Positions 1 through 12,190 of a stretch of DNA of 64,000 nucleotides are shown here, in pieces. Made by a program: the position numbers and the translations under genes. Position 1 is the stretch's first letter. The number at the start of each line of letters is the position of its first letter. The notes below the pieces were generated by a model that did no database searches, was not told where the DNA came from, and saw only the letters and a list, made by a program, of their open reading frames with translations. Origin of the DNA: Edolisoma coerulescens (Eukaryota; Chordata; Aves; Passeriformes; Campephagidae); the NCBI GenBank assembly GCA_013397115.1, contig VWZW01004383.1:303735-367734 (forward strand), written 5' to 3'.

Positions 1-1932
1 CCTTATCTCTGACTTCAAACAATTTTTGTCTAGAAAATCTGACTCTGCAGAAGGGCTATGTTAGCATTTTGCAATTTTTTTGTCTGGCACTACTCAGGTA
101 GTGAGGAAAATAAAAATCTTCACTATGTTTACAGTAGATTTTTCACCAACTGAAATGAAAGAGAATACTTGTCAGTTCATGTGATAATTGTTCAGGTGTT
201 TGGTGTATCTTCCTCTTCTGTTGTGTCTGTAACACTCATTCAGTGTGGAGATAGTGGGGAATGTGCATCTGCTGTCCATGTCCCAAGAACAAAAGATGTA
301 TGAAAGATTCAGCAACACCCTCTTGTTCAAAGGGAATGCAAGTGTAAATTTTGGATACAGGGTGATGTCACATACTTGGAATAATTGTTACCTTGTTATA
401 ATTGACCTAAAGATTTAAACCACCTGTTAGTCATGCACGTTTGTTGAGGATTTTTCCTTTTTTTTTTTTTTAATTATCGATCAGAAATAGATCTGAATTT
501 AAACAGGGGATTAGTACATATACTCATAATGAAGGAAAGAAGTCCACTGTTGCTGAAATGAACACAGCCATTACACAATTATACGCTTTAAAATTTCTAA
601 CATCTTCTTAAAATTGAGGAAGAAGACTTTTCCCTGTCAACTTCTGTTGGTCCTCTTCTGTATGTTGGGAATGGTTTTGGTTCTTGTTATAGTAGGCTAT
701 AGTCACACTGATCCAAGACTCCACTGGTCATCAGCAGCATTAAATGTGATGAGAAAGAGAAGTATATTGCAAGACCAAGTTTTAGTTTTTTGTATAACTG
801 ACAAAGCAGCTATCTCTTTTTACAGCATCCCTGTGACTTTATTATAGCTCTTAAGCACAGTCAGGACTCTCTGCGTGCACAGAATGAATGCATGGCCTCA
901 CTCTAGGTATATGAAGTATACTTGAGTATTTTGTAGTTTAGATGTGTGAAACTGTATCTGCTAAGGGATAAGTGAGGGCAAACTGACCTATTTTGGGAAG
1001 AGATTTGGCAAGGAAAGATTTATCGACGCCATCTTCACACTCAAGAAAAATATGGGTTATATACTTACTGATGTATTATTTATGTTGTACACCGTGGATG
1101 GCGCAAAGAAATATTTTAAACTGATTTCATATATTCTTTCAGTGAAGAGAGTCCATGTGTTGGTGGATGTTCATGGATATTCATTAATACACTTAGTCAT
1201 CAGGAGTTATGTCATGATGATCTTTTATGAAATACATAAACCAGCTTGTTGAGGAAAAGAAAATCTTGGATGGCTCAAAGATTATAACTGGCAGGCAGAG
1301 AAATGACAGATCACCGCAGGAAGTTCTTACTGATGGAAGTGGGCACAATGAACAGCATCGGCATTGACTAAGTTTGTCATAAACCATATTGGGAACACTC
1401 GTTTTCCATGCCCTCGGCTATTCCTGACTGCTAACAAAGATTTTGGTCACATTCCAATGTTTTTTTCATAGTTAAAGGTCTCACAGTAGCAATAATTTCA
1501 AGTCTTCTGTGTATTAAACTGCAAAAAAACCCACATAGTCTATCTTTCAATTCCAATAAAGTGGAAAAAACCAGAAATGTAATTGTTCCCTCCACAGAAG
1601 CTGTTAGCATTTTTGGTAGTTAGAAAAATGGCCAGTGTGAACAGACCAATTTGTATTTAAAATGAAGATTTACATTGTCAGGTGGTATCTCATTCTGAGC
1701 AATCTTATCAACACATCAGGGAGCAACATATTCTGCCTGAAGTAACGTGTGGATTGAAAATCATACATTACCTCAAAAAGACCACACCTCTTTTTCTATT
1801 ATTAGCTTACACAAATCTAATTTTTAAGTAATTATATTAGCAAGTACTTTCTGGAATGCCAAAGGTGTAAAGTCCTAGAAATCCTAGAGAGAAGGGTTTT
1901 GGTAAGAGGCCAAATATTCTGAGCACCTTGCA

Positions 1933-1980
1933 TGTGTTTGTGTGTGTGTTTATGTATGTATCTGTATATATATATAAAAA
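1933..1980. repeat. TG/TA-rich simple repeat
   Basis: A run of TGTTTGTGTGTGTG passes into TATGTATGTATCTG and then a TATATATATA stretch. It is a compound, imperfect dinucleotide repeat with no coding content. Confidence 0.8.
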
Positions 1981-4900
1981 TAAATATGAGAAGGAAAAGT
2001 ATCTACATCTGAATTAGACTGTTGCATCAAAACACAAAATACTGCCAATGTAATGCAACAATAGAGCAGGACATAAGAGCTTAGCCTAACAGGAAAACCA
2101 AAAGTTTTCTTTGAATATGGGATGTTTTTCATCTATTTTTTTCAGACAACCATGTGACAGCTCTGTTCAGTTCCTCACCCAGTGGAAAACTCTTTTCATT
2201 TAGTCAGACATAAAAAGGAAAAGCCTTTAAAGAGATAGCCTGTCCTTAAAGTAGCCCAATACAGATATAGGCAGGGTTTGGATTTCTGACACCAGCTTTC
2301 TCATTTCTCCTCTTGACAGAAAAATCAAGTAAATAATGTTTATTAACTTGGCATAGAGTTTATAAAAATAATTAAGAATCTTCATTTGCTCCCAGTGATT
2401 CTTAAATTTTAATTTATGTTTTAAATGTTCTCATTATAAGATTGTCATGTAAACGGAATATTTTCTGTCTTTACTTGGTAAGAGAAAGATAATTTTTAAC
2501 ATGGAAGCAAATGGGTTCTATAAAATAGAGGGGTCCAGTCTTTTGCTGGCTTTTTTCAGCCTCATGAATTGCTCATTTCACCAAATGAAATATGATCTAT
2601 TTTTTTCATATTATAGAAGTGTTGACTTCTTTAACTGATTTAAACCCTAACCTTATGGGACCTGGGTAGAAACAGATATTTAAAAGATGTTTAACATAGA
2701 TAAGCAAGGAAAAACTCCCCAGGCCCCAAGGTCAAAATTTTAGAGCCATATTACTGAACAGTCTGTGTATTTCTGACATGATAGATGAGACAAAAATTCT
2801 TTGAAAAAAACTGCCATGAACAAATCAGCATGAACAATAGTAATCTTAAAATGTGATTTTTATATAGGATTTGTTTTATTCACATTTGGCAACCAGAAGG
2901 CAAAAAATAAAAAAAGCTATTTTTATTCCATGGTGCTGAGACCAAAATTCAAGTTTTCTTTAAAACTCATTGTAAATAGGGTATTTGGTGGAGGCTATGA
3001 ACTACTTTAATACATTTTCCATCATTCTGGGCTGTATTTTTTTTCTTGTTTTTATTCACTTTAGCATACTGAATGATTGAAATCCAGCTACGGCTAGCAT
3101 AGGCTTCATTGTTGGAGCTGAAGCCTTAGATGTGCACTGAATGGCAAGTGGTGAACCCAGAAAACTTAATGCTGTCTAAAGGAAGAGAAGGGCCGGGGTA
3201 GTTGGATGAATACTTAATTCCTTATATCTGTTTTATGTCTCTACTCAGCCTGGAAACACAAATTTCCTAGTGAAAGAGTTACATGGTCTTTCCAAGAACT
3301 CTGCTTTCTTGCAAAAGAAAAGATTGGCTTCTATGAAATGTGTCAGCAATGAAGGAAAAGTAAGAAATAAGAAAAAAGATATTGTGTAGGAATCTCAGCA
3401 GAAGAACTGCTTTTAAAAAATAACGTTCTTACTGGCACAACCTCCCGGCCTATAATAAAGATTAAATCCTCAGATGACAGAACACTTCATTCCCTCACGT
3501 TAGAAAAAGGACACTGTCTAGTAAAGACTTTCAGTTGCCCAAAGCAGTAATTACTAGCACTCTGGAATGAGTCAAGAAATTGTTTGTTTTGCTTCGATAA
3601 ATTCTGTGACAAGAATTTAGTATCCTTCACTAAAATCTCACATGGCATGCCTGTGGAACTTTAAGAAAAAAACAAATCTAACCCTTCCCCAATGAAATAA
3701 GCCTTTACAATTTTTGGACTAAATTTGCAGATTCTGTCAGTTTTCTTCCATCTGTCATTTATTGTATCCATAGCTTTCCATATTTAAAAAATAGTCAATA
3801 TAATTTACCACTTAACAATAATAGTTGCTTATGTCAGCAATCAAAATTTTTCCAACAAGAGAAGGAAATTAATATTTTGCTTTATGTTTTCAAGAATTAA
3901 TGCATATGGTCACCATATTAAATGACAGTTCCAATGTTTAATATTTTATTTAAATGTTTAATGAATAACTTTGTACTTCTGCTCATTTGGGATAGCTGTG
4001 GAAAAAGAAAAGAAACATTTTATTTGATCCATTTGTGTTGAGGGATGGAAAGGCAAAAGCACCATGGCTTGGCATGGAAACCCATCTCGTTAATTCAGTG
4101 GAATAATTCCCTTTTGGCCATCGTTCTAATTATTGTATTAAAACATATTCGGTTTCTTTTTCCAGTCTGGCCTCTTGTACATACACAAAGATACAATTGA
4201 GAAATTAAAAGATTCCGCTTGGGAAAAATTTGACCTCTTTCTACCAGTTTCTTTAGTCCTGGAGTTTAGTATGGATTTTTCACACAGAAATATAAAAGTT
4301 TATTTGTTAATGTGTCTCCCCTCATTCTTCATTGTCTGTTCCTTGATCACATTTTTCATAAGTCTTTTCCTTATGTTACCAAAGTATTTTTATTAATGCA
4401 GCACACTTTTAATATGTATTATAATGGAGCAGGCTATGAGCATTTGCCCTTGTTGAGAGGAGACCCGCATTGCTTTGATAAAAATGTCTCTTGTGTGCAG
4501 GATTTTATGTTCAAATTTAAGCTTTGTCTTTTTTCTAATTTATTCAGTAGTTGAGAATTACCATGTCAGAATTGTACTCTATACAAAAACATATGGCCAT
4601 CCATAGCAGAAGACATGGATCCAACCAGGTGAAGTATAAACAATGCAGCTTTGTGAATCTCAAGCTAGCTATCATTTATTTTCCTGTTACAGTTTCCCCA
4701 GCAATGCCATTATGGATGAAAATGAACATGTAAATTACGCAGATTATGCAAATGTAAATTATTGTCAGAATAATAATTTAGTATCTTTTAGCAGAATTCC
4801 AAGCATAAACAGACACAATCTTTTATGTCTGCACTACATTACAGGTCCCATTTTAACTGGAACACTAAAGCTGGTCCTTTTGATTCTCAGTTTTGTCAGT

Positions 4901-7147
4901 CAATCAAACCTTTTTACCTTAATTAATGTTTTGGGGATTAAAAATTATGTTTTAAATAAGTCAGAAGGGGAGTTTGAATCTGGATCTTTTGACATTACAA
5001 CTTCATTATCAACATAAAAAAATACGCTTTACAACAGCCCCCTCTCCAAGACAACACAAAGAGAAGCATGTATTTTCTTTTTTTTTCATAATAAAGCTGA
5101 AATTTCAGTCAGACTGGGATCACAATATAGTTTTGACGAAAACAGACAAAAGATTTTGCATTCATTATAGCACAGAATAAAATAATTTAATGAAACCTCA
5201 AAATTTGCCATGAAATGGAGCTGTTGTCTTCACCTGTGTTACTTCTGATCCTTCTAATCAATTTCTCCCATTGACTTCAGGATAATATGGTAAAGGTCTA
5301 TCATCAGTAGATTCATTCCATCCTCTTGACTTACATACCATACTACAGCATGAACAATATTTTGACTGTTCTTGGCTTTTATCTTCGGTGGTGGTAGACT
5401 TGCTCCCCCTTCAAAAATATGTGTATTAAAATACTGATGCCTTTAACTCTTGTGAACTTTGGTTATATCCAGTATAAAAAACTGAGTATTGAATGAAAAC
5501 CTTCAATTTTTAGGTGAGTTCAGCCATGTTATTTTTTTGAGGCACGTCTTACAAGACAGTTATGATCTAAGGAAAGCTGGTAGCTGTCTGCTTTTTCCTA
5601 ATTAACAGATATGAGATCAGAGCTGAAGCCTAGGCAGACTGATGGCTTAATGTATTCAGGTTGTAAGAAATAAGATATTTTCACTTTGCCCAGATATTCA
5701 TATATAAAATCCTCCTTACTTAGATGAAGGGTTAATGAGGATCGGGTTTCAACAGGAAGAAGGAAGCCTTTCCATATAACACTAACAGGATGTTCTTTTG
5801 ATACAAATAGGTTTAATCACCCAACACACAACAAATATAATCATTCAAATTAATGGTGTTCAGCCAAATGTAACATCACAAACACTGAAAGGCTTGAGTT
5901 ACACATTCTTTCAGAAAGGATAAAACCATTTGCTAACTTTGCAATTGAAAATTGTTAGTGTCTGTGTTTATGTGCCAACAGTGCACTTGGGTGCCTCTTG
6001 TCTGATCAAGACTGTTGCCTTCTGTGTCCTTCAGGAAAAGAGAACTGCCAAACACCACAAAAGGTGACATTTGAGCAGACAAGGTGCTGAGCTGAGTCCA
6101 TCAATCTCTTATTAATCACTCTGACATTTTAAAGGTTGATTTTCTTGAGCAGGGGGAAAAAAAAAATTCTCCCAATAGCTTGCTGATATTGTGAGGACTG
6201 GAAACAGGATGGGTAGTCAGAGGCCATTGATAGATTTAATTTTCTGTTACCAAGGAAGAAAATAAACATATGTGTTTCATCCTGGGAAAGTCTACCTGGA
6301 GATGAGTTCTCAAGACACAGCCATTCACTATGCCCTTTGGCTTCTTTGGATTGGGATCAAGCTCCCAAGATAATTCCAAATTTTAGACAGCTATCTGAAC
6401 CATATTTCCCTATCGCTTTTTGGTACATGTACTTTTTCTCATCACTAAGCTTTTTTAAATATGACTGGACAGATTGGTTAACTGTTTGCTCTGCATTTCA
6501 CATCAGCTTTAAGTTTATTGACCAAAACTCTTTATTGCTTGAATATGTTGTGGTAACCAGCCATTATTCCTGCTTGACAAAATTTTCTCATTATATTTAC
6601 ATTCACTTGCATTCACACCTGCACAGAATACTTTCAGGTACACTTTCAGAAGTGATCATGGTAGGATGTCCCTGTGAGAGGAAGGCAATACTGTCTTAAC
6701 TGTCATCACATTTGTTCCTCGGGTACATTTATTTGTTGGCACATTTATTTTGTGTTTGGCACAGGAACAGGACTATGCCCTTACTGATCAGGAATCACAT
6801 AAAACTTCTTTGCATCAATGCTTGAGAAATAAATACATTAGTTCTGTCATAATTTTTTTTCTCTATCTTACTTTTGAAAATTCTGTTTCTCCTTGTCAAA
6901 GTCATAATCACATTAAAAGCTCCTCTTTTTTTTCTTCTTGTCTGTCACTACACAGCACCCTACAAAAGGGTGTTTTACCACTTACCACTCAGCTGATAAC
7001 AAATTGTATGGGGCCTAAGACAGAATTTAGACATGACACTGATGGATATAATGATTACAGACATCCCTGTAAATGTTTTCTGTGACTCTAATGGCTGTAA
7101 GGCAATCTTTTTTAGAGGCAACTGCAAGATTCTTTGATTAATTTATT

Positions 7148-7199
7148 ATTTTTATTTTATTTTATTTTATTTTATTTTATTTATTTTATTTTATTTTAT
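7148..7199. repeat. (ATTTT)n pentanucleotide microsatellite
   Basis: About ten ATTTT/TTTTA units, with one unit shortened to TTTA near the middle. The imperfection suggests a mature repeat. Confidence 0.9.
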
Positions 7200-7569
7200 G
7201 CAAGTCTTGAGCATTTACTTCTAGCATCTATTGGAGAGATCCACAAATTGCTGATTTAAACAATATGATAGTTTAAAGCCCTTTCTTTCCTTCCTTTGCA
7301 ATTCCAGAGAACTACAAACAAGTAGTATCACATGTAGATTACCTTTCTACCAGCCCTCAGGATTCATGCAGCTCATGATGTCTGCATCATTATATATACA
7401 TATAATCTATAGGATAAGTTCTCTGATAATTCCCAAATTCCCATACGAGTTAATTCAGCCCTGACAGCATTGCAGCTCCTCCTGCCAGGTTTTGTTCTCA
7501 GAAGGTGTTTCCAGATGTTACAAAATTCCAATATAAATGCTTTATGTGTAGAAGTCCCCTTTATAAACA

Positions 7570-7612
7570 AAAACAACCAAACAAAAAAAACAAAACCAAA
7601 AACAAAACCAAC
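7570..7612. repeat. A/C-rich low-complexity tract
   Basis: Repeated CAAA and CCAAA groups (AACAACCAAACAAAAAAAAC and similar) with almost no G or T. No target duplication or element body was seen next to it. Confidence 0.7.
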
Positions 7613-8506
7613 TTAAATATTTTGTCTAGCAGAACAAAAAAAGTTTACCTCATTTCTCAGTCTACCTGATGTATTTTGGAGTGTTCTCACAATGGACACA
7701 TGTATGTCATGTTAAAAAGATTCAACCACAAAAAGTCCTAATGTTAATGTTTATGATATTTATTAATTTTTCTTTCCGGTATCTTCTGAAAACACATTAA
7801 AATTAAAACCACAGTGATTTGCTTAACATTTCATATTCAAACAATATAAGGTCTACATAGACTCTGTAATGTTAGGGGGTTTTATCTCCAATAGTTTTGA
7901 ATATTGTTATTTCTCTATTTCTAAATATCATATATCATATTAACAACTCTAAACATTTTGCATAATTTTAGCTTTCATCAACAGCTATTCCAAATTAGTC
8001 AGTTGAAGTTCATATTGTATAGCTCAGATATTGCGTATGTGTTGCCCATATTCCCTAGTTTCGTGATTTGTATTTGCAAAGGACAAACTATTCCTCACTC
8101 TGATTGTTGTATCTTCATGGTCATCCAGTCCCAAAGAAATTTATTTTAGGAATGAGCTTTTAAATTTCCTGCAAATAACTTGTGAAGGAATTTTATAAAT
8201 CTAGACATAATTAAGAGTTTTAAAAATTCTCAGGTTTATTCAAAAGTCAGCTGAAAAATATGTGGTATTATCTTCCTTGGAAATAGCTATGTGATTGTTT
8301 TCTAAACTAAGTATTAAATACAGACTAAAGAAATGCATGTCAATTAGTGGATCAAAACTGAAATGAAATTTTACAATGCAGTAGTAAAAACTATTCTACT
8401 ATACTATTGATAAATATCCTGCCACTGCTTGTGTTCTCCTTTAGAGGTTTTTTTCTTCGCCTTCATGAATTTTTTGCAGTACAGATTAGTACCTATGGTA
8501 TCTAAA

Positions 8507-8548
<42 letters not shown>

Positions 8549-8562
8549 TATTATTATTATTA
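8507..8562. repeat. (CAT)14 passing into (ATT)5 microsatellite
   Basis: Fourteen uninterrupted CAT units are followed directly by five ATT units. The long pure CAT run suggests a length-polymorphic locus. It lies in an intron, so no His or Met repeat is coded. Confidence 0.95.
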
Positions 8563-9274
8563 GTCAGAACAAAATTTGTATAACTGTGGTTTTTAATGTA
8601 TATACACATATATATGTAATAGATATACATTCTTGTAAAGAAAGTGCCGAAGCAACTCAGGCCATAAAATGCCTTGAATGTAAAACTGCAACGTGAACAT
8701 GATTTGAAATGAAGTGGAATCTACTGTAGCAGCTGTGATTCTAGGGAATATGCCGTGTTCTACATCATTCAGGATTCTTTAGTCTCTGAAATATCCATGT
8801 CTGGATAGATTGTCTTGCTGCTGGTTGAGTGAGGAGTTAAAGGGCCCTGACATTGTTAGTTATTATGGACCAGTCTTGTACCTTGTCCAGGCTGACAGAA
8901 GAGTTATGGAGGTTCTGGTCAAAACAGAGATGAGTTTAACAATGTATACTGTTCCAATACTCACTGACTAACCATTGACATGCATAAAGTGGTAAGGTGG
9001 CTACAGGCTCCTGAATCTTTTTTCTCTGTCTTTCTTTCAGTGTAGTTAGCTGTTGCTAGTGCTGGTCTGTTGTGGCAGTAGTTATATGAGTGATGTGGGG
9101 GGTTACTGATAAAGTTCTTTACTGTCTACATATTGCTGGGACTTGATTTAGCACTGTTTCAGCTTGTTGTTCTATGTACATGTTGAAAATCAACTGAGGG
9201 GAAATGAATAGTTTTGAAACCCCACAAATAGCATTGTTATTAAGAGTATTTTTTAGGTTATACAAAGGACTGCC

Positions 9275-9395
9275 ACCAAAGTCCTTGTTTGTGCTAGATG
9301 CTGGATAAACAAAGAGGTGTCAATCATCAGTAGCCAAGGAGCTCACAGTCCAAATAAAGCAGGGGTAGGGTGGGGTAGAGGTATGAGACAAAAGC
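9275..9395. repeat. Ancient amniote interspersed repeat remnant
   Basis: The text TTGTGCTAGATGCTGGATAA, followed by a GGAGCTCACAGTCCAAATAA segment, resembles an old repeat common in turtles and birds (TGTGCTAGGCGCTGTACAAA ... GAGCTTACAATCTAAATA), recalled from memory. I do not recall its Repbase name. Divergence is high and the ends are approximate. Confidence 0.42.
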
Positions 9396-10090
9396 TGTGT
9401 GAACAATGTGATATTTGGGATAAATGTCATTTCCACAGTTCTTGGCTTCTGTGACTGCCCACACTGTTTGAGGAGTCCATTGGTGGAGGTAGTTTCCTGT
9501 TGCTACTTACTGGGCATACCTCTTCAGGAAGGACTCATGTAATTTTAGAGCTCTACTCTCACTGCAGAGGTCCAAGATGATGGGAACGGATATCAGTCCT
9601 TTGCCCATTGATGGGTGGAGAATATTCATCAGTCTCCTAGGTGGTGTCAGTTGTGTGTCCTGGCTTGACTCCAGACTATGCTGTGCCTAAAAGGTTAATT
9701 TCCACCAGATGAGAATGTCCTTGGCTTCTCCGTGGACTTCCTTGTGGGAAATTTGATACTGGGTGGTAGTTGGCTAGAATCGACTTATCCAGGGTGGATT
9801 TCCTTTCTGTGGTTAAACAGAGCATGTGTATATCCAGGAATAGGAGTTTGGCATCTTCTGCCAGTGCTCAATTAACTTAGTGTGATCAAAGGTGATTTTT
9901 TTTCATTACAGAGGTTCAGCACTCTACATAAGCAATATTTGTATTTTCCAGCCTGTCAGTAACTAATGCATATCTTTGGCTGCAGTATTTCAGCTGACTT
10001 ATCTAGCTGACTGTTTATATGAATTTTTACTGTTCATTTCTCTATCAAGAATCATGGGTTAAAGTACTATACAACCTATTTCTGCACCCT

Positions 10091-10130
10091 GCTTTGATCC
10101 TGCAATATCTGTGTATGATGAGTTTAAGTT
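10091..10130. repeat. Half-copy of an ancient palindromic repeat
   Basis: Shares the exact 15-mer GCTTTGATCCTGCAA with 56471-56485 and then continues with a diverged TGTGTATGATGAGT, matching the layout of the fuller copy at 56.5 kb. The palindrome centre and the right half are not recognisable. Confidence 0.42.
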
Positions 10131-12137
10131 CATGAATGCTGGTACTTCTACTGCAGTTGTATCTCTTTCAGTGTCAATGAAATCTTTCTTGTCTTCACTC
10201 ATTCTTTTGTTGTAGCAGAATCTTTAGTTTTGTTTAACAAGTATATTTGACAGTATTTGCAGCTAAAATGCAGGTTCTGATTGTTTTTTTGTAACTGTTA
10301 GGGATGAGAACACCTGATCGCTGCTTCAGCCTGTATTGCTGACAACTGTACTTGCAGAATTGACTTAGTGTTAAGGATGCTGTTTAGTTTATCTTTATGC
10401 TTGATTCATATACATACTAATACCAAGAATTATGGAATTTTGGCTCTAAAAATGAATTTCACTTAACTGTGATGAACACCGGGTCTTGGACTTAATCTAA
10501 GTTTTCAGCACTAGCTTTCTCTAAGCAATGGAACAGTTGAAACTGAAGTTTTCATTGTAAACACAGGAAGCTGTACTGAAGGGACCACCACTGTACTAGT
10601 ATAGTAATCTTGCTCTCACATCTTATATGTGTCAAAGCAAATTGAGCTGCTAAAAGTTGTAGCCTTTTATAGGCTTGCAACTTACACATTCTTACAGCTT
10701 CTTGTACTAGTGGTGCTTTACATCTGGTAATCCCCATTGTGAAAGCTGATGATTATCTAGTATAAAGTTAACACTTCGCTAGTCCTGCTGCCCTATGCCA
10801 ATCCTATATGGGGAGATTTGGTAACATGAAGAGTTGATAACTCAAGGCAGAGAATTTGTGTCTAGTGTTATCTATATTTTTATGGCCACGGATGTTTTAG
10901 TTGATAGCACCATTAGTTATGACAACAAAATAATAATATTTCTGTGCTACTATTATTGTGCTATTGAATAACCTATTTAAGGGTAAATTAAAAAAACCGT
11001 ATTAATTTTTTCCAGCATTATAGAAGATTATCATATCACTTTGTGAAAAAGACTCATCATATATTAAAATTGTACTTTAAATGGTATTATCATATTTGAA
11101 AACTGAAAGGACCAAGATTCAGATAATGTTTTTTCATTACCCTGAGTCTGGAATTCTGAATCGTTTTTCCAAAAGGTTAGGTCTGAGGTCAGTACCTGAG
11201 TTATGTTCCCACATGTGCTTTCTATTTGCTTTCAGTGGACGTTTGCTTGAATAAGAAGTAAAAGCTGTGAACAGAGCTTAGTGGATATTGTCCACCACAA
11301 CTCAATAGAAAAAGTCTTATTTCTTTCTGAGATTTGAATCTTCTAAATGCTTGTTCTAGCACATGCTGGTAGGAGTCTTTTTTGTTTGCTTTCTCACATA
11401 CATGCTTTAAGGAATGGATTACTGGTGGAGTGTGAATTTCTGATTTACCAAAATAGCAATTCTTATGTCCATCCTTCAAAAAGGATCCAAGTTTGAAGGA
11501 TTCATACTTTTGTCTGCTTCAACTTTAATGTTCATTATTATAACACTCCCTGTTTGACATACACTTTACATTATTTTAAACTTCACACTTTTGGTAGTTT
11601 CATTGTAAAAAAAGATGCTCCGAATGTCCCCCGAACATTTTTCAAACATTACCACCATACTGACAGACAAAACAAAACAACCTTTAAGCATTCTTTTGGT
11701 GCAGACACAGCCGTTCTGCCTATTACTTTTATTTCAGCCCCTAGGCAAGTGTTGGCTTTAAAATCTGTCATAGTCTGATTGATCACTTTCCAGGAAAACA
11801 GGATTCAAGTAATTTTTAAAGTAGGTTCGTAATGGATTAACCAGAGTTGCCACATAAAGAAGAAAGATTTTATTCCTTTTTAATGTCAGAGGAGCTGATA
11901 TGCTCTGTTTAGCGGCAAAACCTCCTGAGCAGCTCAAGCATTCCCTAACTACACAATCACAAAAACTAGATGTAAAACAGGAAGGAAAATTTCAGTCCAA
12001 GATGTAGTAATCGTTTGTTCTAAACTGCTGGATTAATACAAGTGAAATATGTTTAAAAGCTAGGTCTCAGTATACTTATCAGAAGTACAATCCTCTAGAA
12101 ATGCAGCACGTAATATTAAGTAAAAATGAAGGTGAAA

Positions 12138-12190
12138 ACCTGACTTCACTGAAGTCAGTGGAGTTGACTTCCAGGGTCCAGAATTTTGCA
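12138..12190. repeat. Ancient repeat remnant (GAAGTCAGTGG motif)
   Basis: Contains GACTTCACTGAAGTCAGTGG, which has the CTGAAGTCAATGGGAG-like core found in old amniote repeats. A related segment lies at 56847-56915. The hit is short and the family is not named. Confidence 0.35.

Larger units (their letters stand above)
1..9270. other. SUGCT upstream intron, AT-rich unique sequence
   Basis: No gene, RNA gene or dated transposon is recognised here. Open frames of 60-124 codons at 614-847, 4175-5180, 6337-6699 and 6750-7085 lack splice signals or family motifs and are treated as chance. Simple repeats at 1933-1980, 7148-7199, 7570-7612 and 8507-8562 are listed separately. Assignment to a SUGCT intron is inferred from the exon at 37.87 kb on the same strand. 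Confidence 0.55.

Noticed and set aside
4175..5180. Cluster of overlapping frames up to 124 codons
   Set aside because: They lie in different phases of AT-rich DNA with no codon bias, motif or splice sites. Treated as chance.
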